Part shown: in pieces, positions 58,789-64,000 of the stretch
Layout: the number at the start of each line of letters is the position of its first letter
Position numbering within the stretch: position 1 is the first letter of the stretch
Assembly: GCA_963965975.1 (NCBI GenBank)
Contig: OZ014412.1
Span: 14,708,849 to 14,772,848, forward strand
DNA: 64,000 nt
Source: Xestospongia bergquistia
Lineage: Eukaryota > Porifera > Demospongiae > Haplosclerida > Petrosiidae
Reading direction: 5' to 3'
Notes under the pieces: generated by a model
Database searches by the model: none
What the model was told of the DNA's origin: nothing
What the model saw: the letters and a program-made list of their open reading frames with translations, nothing else
Made by a program: the position numbers and the translations under genes

Positions 58789-59772
58789 GATATATGTGAT
58801 GAGTTGGCTGACAAAGTCATCTTTGGTCCTGGTTGCTCGCTGAAAGTACAAATCGATGGTGGTAAATCAGTGTCCAAGTTCTTTATTTCTGTCCATGGGT
58901 CAGTTTCATCATTGTCATTGTTATTACTATGTTGTTGCATACTTCCGCTTCCACATCCTCGTCCACCTCTCTGTCCACGTCCATATCCTCGTCCACCCTC
59001 TCACTTACCTTCCCTGTCATGCCCTCGTCCTGTTTAGAAGGTTAGTGAAAATAATTCATAATTCTTACAATCGATATTTTATCAAGATATTTGTTTAATC
59101 AGAATTGAGTTTATTGTTTTATCATTTTTTTGTTTGGTTTATTTTATTTTTGATTATATCATACAGACGTATATATATTATATTGTCTATATCTGAATGT
59201 GGTGACCGACTTCTATCATCATCACTTTCGTTTGTCACCAATAATTCATCTTGTGAGGTATCTATCATGTGATTGATATCTTATCTTTATTATTTACATT
59301 TGAATTGAACTTTTTTGTATTTTTTATAATACTATTTATTCATTATGTTTGTAACAATATATATATATATATATATATATACATCTTATCATTTATGACC
59401 GGATCTATGTGTGAGTTATGAAAATCGCCATCATTGGAAGATGTCTCTATCATTTGTTGTAAATAATATTTCTGTCTTTTTACATATATATTTACCTTCA
59501 TCAAAAATATCACTAAAGTCTGATACATCTGATTCGTCGCTAAATACCCTTGCAATAACGTCATCAGTGGTAAGAGCCATATCTAAACAATGAACGCTAT
59601 CGTCGTATGTATTTGCAGCTGCAAAACTACTATATATATCGACTCTTATTATACGAAAGGAACATGATTTTACAAGACAAAATCGAAGAATAGATATTCT
59701 TAATGTGCTTCAGATCAGTGTAGACAGTTACAAGCAAAAGACAAGACAAAAAAGTAAGATGGTAAGTCCGCG

Positions 59773-59821
59773 ACGCATATATGTGTTCTTGGCGTTGTCA
59801 TTGATTGACGCATAAATGCGT
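59773..59821. promoter_or_regulatory. Paired subterminal palindromes, PiggyBac B right end
   Basis: ACGCATATATGTGT (59773-59786) and ACGCATAAATGCGT (59808-59821), 35 bp apart, just inside the terminal repeat. They are probable transposase-binding sites by analogy with internal repeats of PiggyBac elements. Confidence 0.5.
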
Positions 59822-60803
59822 TTTGGCGTGTAAAGGGTTAAAGGTGAAAGTTAACAAGAACTTGGTTCAACAACATCTTAGTGTCACAGTGGGGAAAGTT
59901 GTTACACTGAAAGACATTAGCAACATACAGACTAGACTTGTAAGTAAAGAGGATGAATATAATCTAGACGCTCTTGTTAAGAAGTTAAGAGATATGTCAG
60001 GTATATTAATATCATTATTCACATGTACATGTATGTGAATTAAATCTTTTTAGGTTTGTCAATTGAAGTATTCACTGATGCTAGCAACACTTTTACAGGC
60101 TTATTGTTTTAAGACAGTATTATGAATTCTGTCTTTGATTTGAATCCTGAGGTAATTGTTGTTGATGCTACTTATAAACTGAACAATTTGAGAATACCTC
60201 TGTATTTATTGATATACATTGATGGCAATGTCCAGGGTGAAATAGTGCTGATGTTCTTGACAATGATGGAAACAGAAGAAGCCATAACCAAATGATCCAA
60301 ACCTTTAAGTGCACAAATGCCAAATGGGAATGTACTAAGGTTGTGATGAGTGATAAAGACTTGAAAGAAAGGACAGTTTTCAAGAAAGTGTTTCCTAATG
60401 CTACGTTACACATTTGCTTGTTTCATGTCCTGAGAAGCTTCAGAAAAAGTAACAACAGACAAACTGAGTATTCTTCCAGGTGAAAGAGATCTTGTCTTAG
60501 AAATTATTTCTAAGCTAGCGTGTTCAAAGTCAGAGTTGGAGCACTACCAGGATCTTCTGAAATTATGACTAAAAACTGTGATATCATATTACAACACTAA
60601 CTGGCACGGAATTCGCCAGCAGTGGGTTGCACGTTACAAGGAAGTCTGTTTCACCTTTGGAGAAAGAATCAACAATAGGCTGGAAAACACCTATGGTAAA
60701 ATAAAAAGTGTCTGTTGTAGGTAAGACTTTAACAATGATGCACGTGACATTCATGTTAATCATTATTATTAAATAGGAACAGTAGTTTGTCAAAGTTTTT
60801 TAA

Positions 60804-61456
60804 CCCTTTACATGCCAAGTTTCTGCGTGGGCGTATACCGTAATTACCAAATTATTTTGCCCTGATGTAATAAGCATGTTTTTTACTTCGTTTTGCGTTA
60901 TATTCTTTCTATCTTGATGATGGAAGTGTTTAGAAGTCGAGTTTCTTTCATAAAGTGAATGATAAGATGGTGAGTTGTTCTTAAACTGTACTTTTAATGT
61001 TTTACCTTTTATAAATGATTATTGTTGAATATAGTATCGGCTACAATAGTGACAACGATGAACTCTCTCAGCTCCACGTATTATAAACAGTGCACTATAT
61101 ACTATTGTTTTATATTTTAATGATTGTTGTTAAATGATCATAATGAATAGTTGCATGTTTACTTTGTAGCTTCACACTTACCTTTGATCGAGTGACGAGC
61201 TTGGCAATCATAATGATACAAAGATGAGTTTTCAAGCATAGATGGTCTGAAAGCAAGAACGAAGAGACACAGCAGCTTCTTTGGTCTTTCTACCTTGCAA
61301 CCCAGCTACCTGAAGCACGACTAGCTAAAAAAGACGCTTCCACAAAGCAAACCAGAGCGCCAAACTCGGTATAAAACAGACGACGAGTATACTCGTCATT
61401 GGGAATTACGCCCACTTTTTTAATGACGAGTATACTCGTCAACGGGAAGTAAAGGG
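60804..61456. mobile_element. PiggyBac-type MITE (653 bp) at a second TTAA site
   Basis: TTAA at 60800-60803 and 61457-61460. Both ends read inward CCCTTTAC (left ...ATGCCAAGTTTC, right ...TTCCCGTTGACG). Removing it with one TTAA restores the MULE frame (SKFF-NQYF). No transposase is present, so it is non-autonomous. Sequence beyond the first bases differs from PiggyBac B, so it probably belongs to another PiggyBac subfamily. Confidence 0.92.
61382..61440. promoter_or_regulatory. Paired 16-bp perfect palindromes, MITE right end
   Basis: GACGAGTATACTCGTC occurs at 61382-61397 and 61425-61440, 43 bp apart and about 16 bp from the element's end. Same layout as in PiggyBac B but with a different palindrome. 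Confidence 0.55.
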
Positions 61457-61867
61457 TTAATCAGTATTTTGCTGTACTAGCTACTCTGAGGAATGAGCAT
61501 GACCATGAAACACTAATGGCTCTTGTTAAGTGGAATGTTACTGTTACTGACCCTATTGAAGTGGAGTATGCATTGATTTTGACACCTTACACATTAAGGT
61601 ATTATTCCTTATTATTGTTTTTTTCATATTATGATTATCACTATCATTGTAGATTTGTGTCTAAGCAACTTAAGCTAAAAAGTAGTATTATTAGTATTAG
61701 TAGAATTATCTTTGAATCAGAAAATGAATGCAAAGTTGCATCTTTGGCATGAATTGTACAAGTCACAATTACAATGTGCCTTTTGGACTTCCACACAGTT
61801 ACCCTGTTGTCACCTTTTTGCGGTGAGAGAAAGGGGCAAATTCCTTTATTTATTTATTCCTTTAAAT

Positions 61868-62345
61868 TACTTTAGTCCATCAACCACTATGGTATGTTTG
61901 TTGTTCTTGAGACCATTTCCATGAACACTTGAACACACATGTTGTCCTTAGCAATGAATACAGGTCACTAGTTTTGTAATACTTTTAACTTGTGTAATTA
62001 TGTGAACATATCATATACGAAATGGTACAATTTATTAGTTTGAGTCAAGCATGACATTTAGGACTTCATTATCAAGTTCATTATCAAGTTACTACAGTCA
62101 TAATCATAACTGCTCTCTTTCTCTGTTTTAATATCTGAGCAATATTCAAAAACCTGATCAAAATTACTTGTTTTTTTATAGTAGTAATTATTGAATATTA
62201 TATTGTTAATTTTATATAACAAATTAACAGCAAAACTTATAAGAACAGGTAAATAAGAAACATTTTTAATTAGCATTCCACGTGTCACAAATTGTGGTTA
62301 CTAATGAAGGTGGGCGTGTCACGAACTTGGCAGGTTTGTCACAGT
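61868..62345 (+). repeat. Direct repeat right of the MULE/PiggyBac complex
   Basis: Partner of 55640-55995 (CATCAACCACTATGGTATGT; GCAAAACTTATAAGAACAGG; TTAATTAGCATTCCACGTGT), split by about 250 bp of extra AT-rich DNA at 61960-62215. Confidence 0.65.
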
Positions 62346-62379
62346 AAAGTATCAAAGAAGACCTCAAAAAGTCAAGCCA

Positions 62380-62600
62380 CACATTCTATATTACAAGACT
62401 TCCCCCTCCCTCTGATAAACTCCACCAGCGTCTCCACAGCAACCACGCAGTAATGTGTATGATCTCTTCTCAGTCAAAGGCAAGACCAACCCAATTGCTT
62501 TGACAGTTCATGTAAACATGGCAATCCTTCCCATGGAACTAGACACAGGGGCTTCTCTGTCCTTAATTAGTGAAGATACTTATAAACCCATTATACTCTG
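62380..62600 (+). pseudogene. LTR-retroelement protease fragment
   Basis: YDLFSVKGKTNPIALTVHVN, then MELDTGASLSLISEDTYK: the DTGAS active-site region of a Ty3/gypsy-type protease, related to but diverged from 51.08-51.24 kb. No RT or LTR is adjacent. Solitary fragment. Confidence 0.7.
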
Positions 62601-62729
62601 TCCTAGAAGAACTCTTTATTACAAAAAGGTGTTATATGCATGGAATGTAAGGTAAGGAATTTCCTTGCCTATTATATACAATTAGCACTGAACCACATTT
62701 TAAGTGTATTCATTATTTGTTTATATGAA

Positions 62730-64000
62730 TGTCATATGAACACACCACGTTTTCTCTCATGATGCCAGCGGGAAAGAGATTGAGATCACAAACAAAGAAG
62801 GTTGTTGTGAATGTCTATGATTATTTTGAGGAACTTGACAGGCGTAAACAGACTGAAGGATCTCTGAAACAAACCTCTGATGCTACAAAACTTTCACGTA
62901 CCAGCACGGAAGGAGAAACTTAGTACAGGGAGCTGCCTTTTGAACTCCAACAAAGAGGTACAGCGTCTCCAGACACCTGTTAGTTAATGATATTGATCAT
63001 AAAGCCATCAGACGAAAAATATACCACCTCTATCGGGGCAATGAGTATGTGACACTGTCCAAGTTGCTTGTTGTATTGAAAGAGTATAACCTCTTTCACA
63101 GTCATTGGTCAACCCTCCACATCTTGCTAAGGGGAATCATTTTCAAGTGAGTCACCATAACTTTTCTTATGATGCCATTAATATTATACTTTATAGACAT
63201 AAGAGAGTATATGACAGACGCCACTACTATGAACAACCACACATTATGGAACAGAGGCATTCTTACCTTCGTCGAATGATGACGAATCGCCAAGAGAATA
63301 GGCCAGTTGTTTACCTTGATGAAATCTGGGCCAATGCTGATGATGGTCAGGATTGTGCTTGAGTGGAGAGGAATGATGTGACTGGTGGAATCCTTGGTGG
63401 TATAAAAAGGCCTCCTGGGAAGGGTTGCACAGCTTATTATTCTTGGAGCTGGTGGTGAGATTGGTTGGATTCCCGATACCACTCTCATATTCAGATCCAA
63501 AAAAAATACTGGTGATTACCATGATGAGATGACTGCTGATCATTTTAGGAGTGGTTTGCTACCAATCTTCTTCCAAATGGTCCACGTAACTGTCTTATTG
63601 TCATGGATAATATCTCATATCATAGTCGTCATAGTGACACTGTCCCAGTCAAAAGTTGGACAAAGCAAAAGATGCAAGATTGACTTCAGGCAAAGGGAGT
63701 TGAATTCCTAACAAATGACTTGTAAGCTGAATTGTATAGCATCATACAAAGATTGAAACCTACCCCTCGCTATGTTGTTGATAACATGGCTGCTGGTGCA
63801 GGTAAGAACTCAGTCAAGATAACCTTTTTATTTATTGATATGTACATCATACAGGGCATGAGGTGGTCCAACTCCCTGTTGCTCACTGCACTCTCAATCC
63901 TGTTGATTTGGCATGGACATATGTTAAAGGTCACATCAAGGCCAATACTCGTGCATTTAATCTCTGTGAGGTTGAGTAGCTGGCATGGGAAGGCTTCGAT
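62730..64000 (+). pseudogene. Tc1/mariner-like (DDE_3) transposase, truncated by the window edge
   Basis: Plus-strand fragments in order: GKRLRSQTKKVVVNVYDYFE; SRHLLVNDIDHKAIRRKIYH (N-terminal helix-turn-helix region); TLSKLLVVLKEYNLF; YEQPHIMEQRHSYLRRMMTN; RPVVYLDEIWAN (Asp 1, about 63318); GKGCTAYYSWSWW; CLIVMDNISYHSRHSD (Asp 2, about 63606); VEFLTNDL.AELYSIIQRLK; and LPVAHCTLNPVDLAWTYVKG (third acidic residue, an Asp, about 63900). The family is the eukaryotic Tc1-like DDE group, abundant in invertebrates. Stops and frame changes occur near 62920, 63361 and 63460-63545, and a TAG near 63976, so it appears dead. Some breaks could be short introns (e.g. GCAG|GTAAGA at about 63800). Confidence 0.75.

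Larger units (their letters stand above)
57300..59580 (-). pseudogene. PiggyBac transposase B (broken)
   Basis: ATG at 59580-59578 opens an acidic first exon (MALTTDDVIARVFSDESDVS, donor at 59496), followed by small acidic exons (e.g. TSQDELLVTNESDDDR), a Gly/Arg-rich stretch and QQHSNNNDNDE. The N-terminal domain follows (LFMDDVVLKMLVDGTNEYAR, WRKWSHVTINEMRVVSA), then the RNase H-like core: LSIDETMIGFKGRVSF (Asp 1), GHHIYADRFDSSVPLADEL (Asp 2), YNQSMGGVDKADAVYY (Asp 3) and KWWRKLMFWLFEVAIVNSY. The C-terminal Cys-rich finger (CLICND, YYCRTC) sits after two TGA codons next to HGTK. Frame changes lie near 57784 and 58420. A 64-bp piece of the Asp-3 region is inserted in the N-terminal part. Confidence 0.9.
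56940..59837 (-). mobile_element. PiggyBac element B (2.9 kb) at a TTAA site
   Basis: TTAA at 56936-56939 and 59838-59841. The left end is CCCTTTACGCGCGTGCGC and the inverted right end CCCTTTACACGCCAAAACGC. With one TTAA removed, the MULE reading frame on the two sides is continuous (EGF-L-KVKV), which proves precise insertion. The element carries a transposase gene on the minus strand and two ACGCATAWATGYGT palindromes near its right end. Confidence 0.95.
56364..61840 (+). pseudogene. MULE-type transposase gene interrupted by two PiggyBac-type insertions
   Basis: Phase-consistent exons: an N-terminal zinc-finger region (LVCFTVGERFSS, YYYINLSCVFGGKTIRI, KRPNQR; donor 56643/56644); 56708-56807 (STIKQECKVMIKLSL, VNENHTHD); 56867 on (EIYDHLPHHWMLDCETRKEA); after the first insertion VNKNLVQQHLSVTVGKVVTL then KDISNIQTRL to 60000; the transposase core from 60054 (NPEVIVVDATYKLNNLRIPL, VVMSDKDLKERTVFKK, FPNATLHICLFHVLRSF, NWHGIRQQWVARYKE, NNRLENTYGKIKSVC to 60720); 60777 on (SSLSKFF, then after the second insertion NQYFAVLATLRNEHDHETLM); and a SWIM-like end (LPCCHLFAVRE, apparently lacking the first Cys). 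Stops (e.g. CAA to TAA in LLF*DS near 60111) and a frameshift near 60290 show it is dead. Confidence 0.85.

Noticed and set aside
58804..59098. Plus-strand Pro/Arg- and His/Leu-rich ORFs in PiggyBac B
   Set aside because: Antisense of the Gly/Arg-rich N-terminal coding stretch of the transposase.

Overview
The window looks like animal nuclear DNA, most plausibly from a demosponge such as Amphimedon. It is strongly AT-rich. Genes have very short introns (47-50 nt in one array) with GT..AG borders and AATAAA signals. The main host gene combines ankyrin repeats, a Roc-COR-like GTPase and a death domain, a family greatly expanded in sponges. The organism call is inference. There are no operons, Shine-Dalgarno sites, rRNA or tRNA genes that I could see.

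Two multi-exon genes can be assembled by splice phase. (1) Plus strand, about 11.2-14.56 kb: a pogo/Tigger-type DDD transposase followed by small exons and a C-terminal PHD finger. The linker is encoded by eight tandem mini-exons with a 115-bp period (66-nt exon plus 49-nt intron). One of them carries an in-frame stop. (2) Minus strand, 55.19 down to 35.39 kb: two ankyrin exons, one large Roc-COR-like GTPase exon and a terminal death-domain exon, all phase-consistent, with a polyA signal. Its 5' end lies beyond the window or was not found. A 14-kb intron of this gene is packed with mobile elements.

The rest is mostly mobile DNA and its debris. 0-11 kb: AT-rich DNA, a decayed gene of a widespread hypothetical (transposon-like) family at 3.9-4.8 kb, minisatellites and a foldback element. 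15-31 kb: decayed death-domain exon copies, a MITE pair in inverted orientation (17.3-18.5 kb), duplicated blocks, a 35-bp minisatellite sandwiched between 194-bp direct repeats, and a FLYWCH-finger exon fragment. 38.6-40.4 kb: a MULE remnant. 42.5 kb: a third MITE copy next to a long hairpin. 46-54.4 kb: a Ty3/gypsy element with 168-bp LTRs and a TAGTT target duplication inserted in a PiggyBac transposase gene, plus a partial segmental copy of that arrangement. 56.3-61.9 kb: a MULE transposase gene broken at two TTAA sites by a 2.9-kb PiggyBac element and a 0.65-kb PiggyBac-type MITE. 62.4-64 kb: a retroelement protease scrap and a Tc1/mariner-like transposase running off the right edge.

The nesting gives a relative history. 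The MULE came first, with PiggyBac-type elements inside it. An older PiggyBac was split by the LTR element, whose 3' half was then duplicated together with its flank. Nearly every element gene carries stops or frameshifts, many of them CGA-to-TGA or TGG-to-TGA, so the mobile genes are probably dead. The two assembled genes remain open except for the one poison mini-exon.
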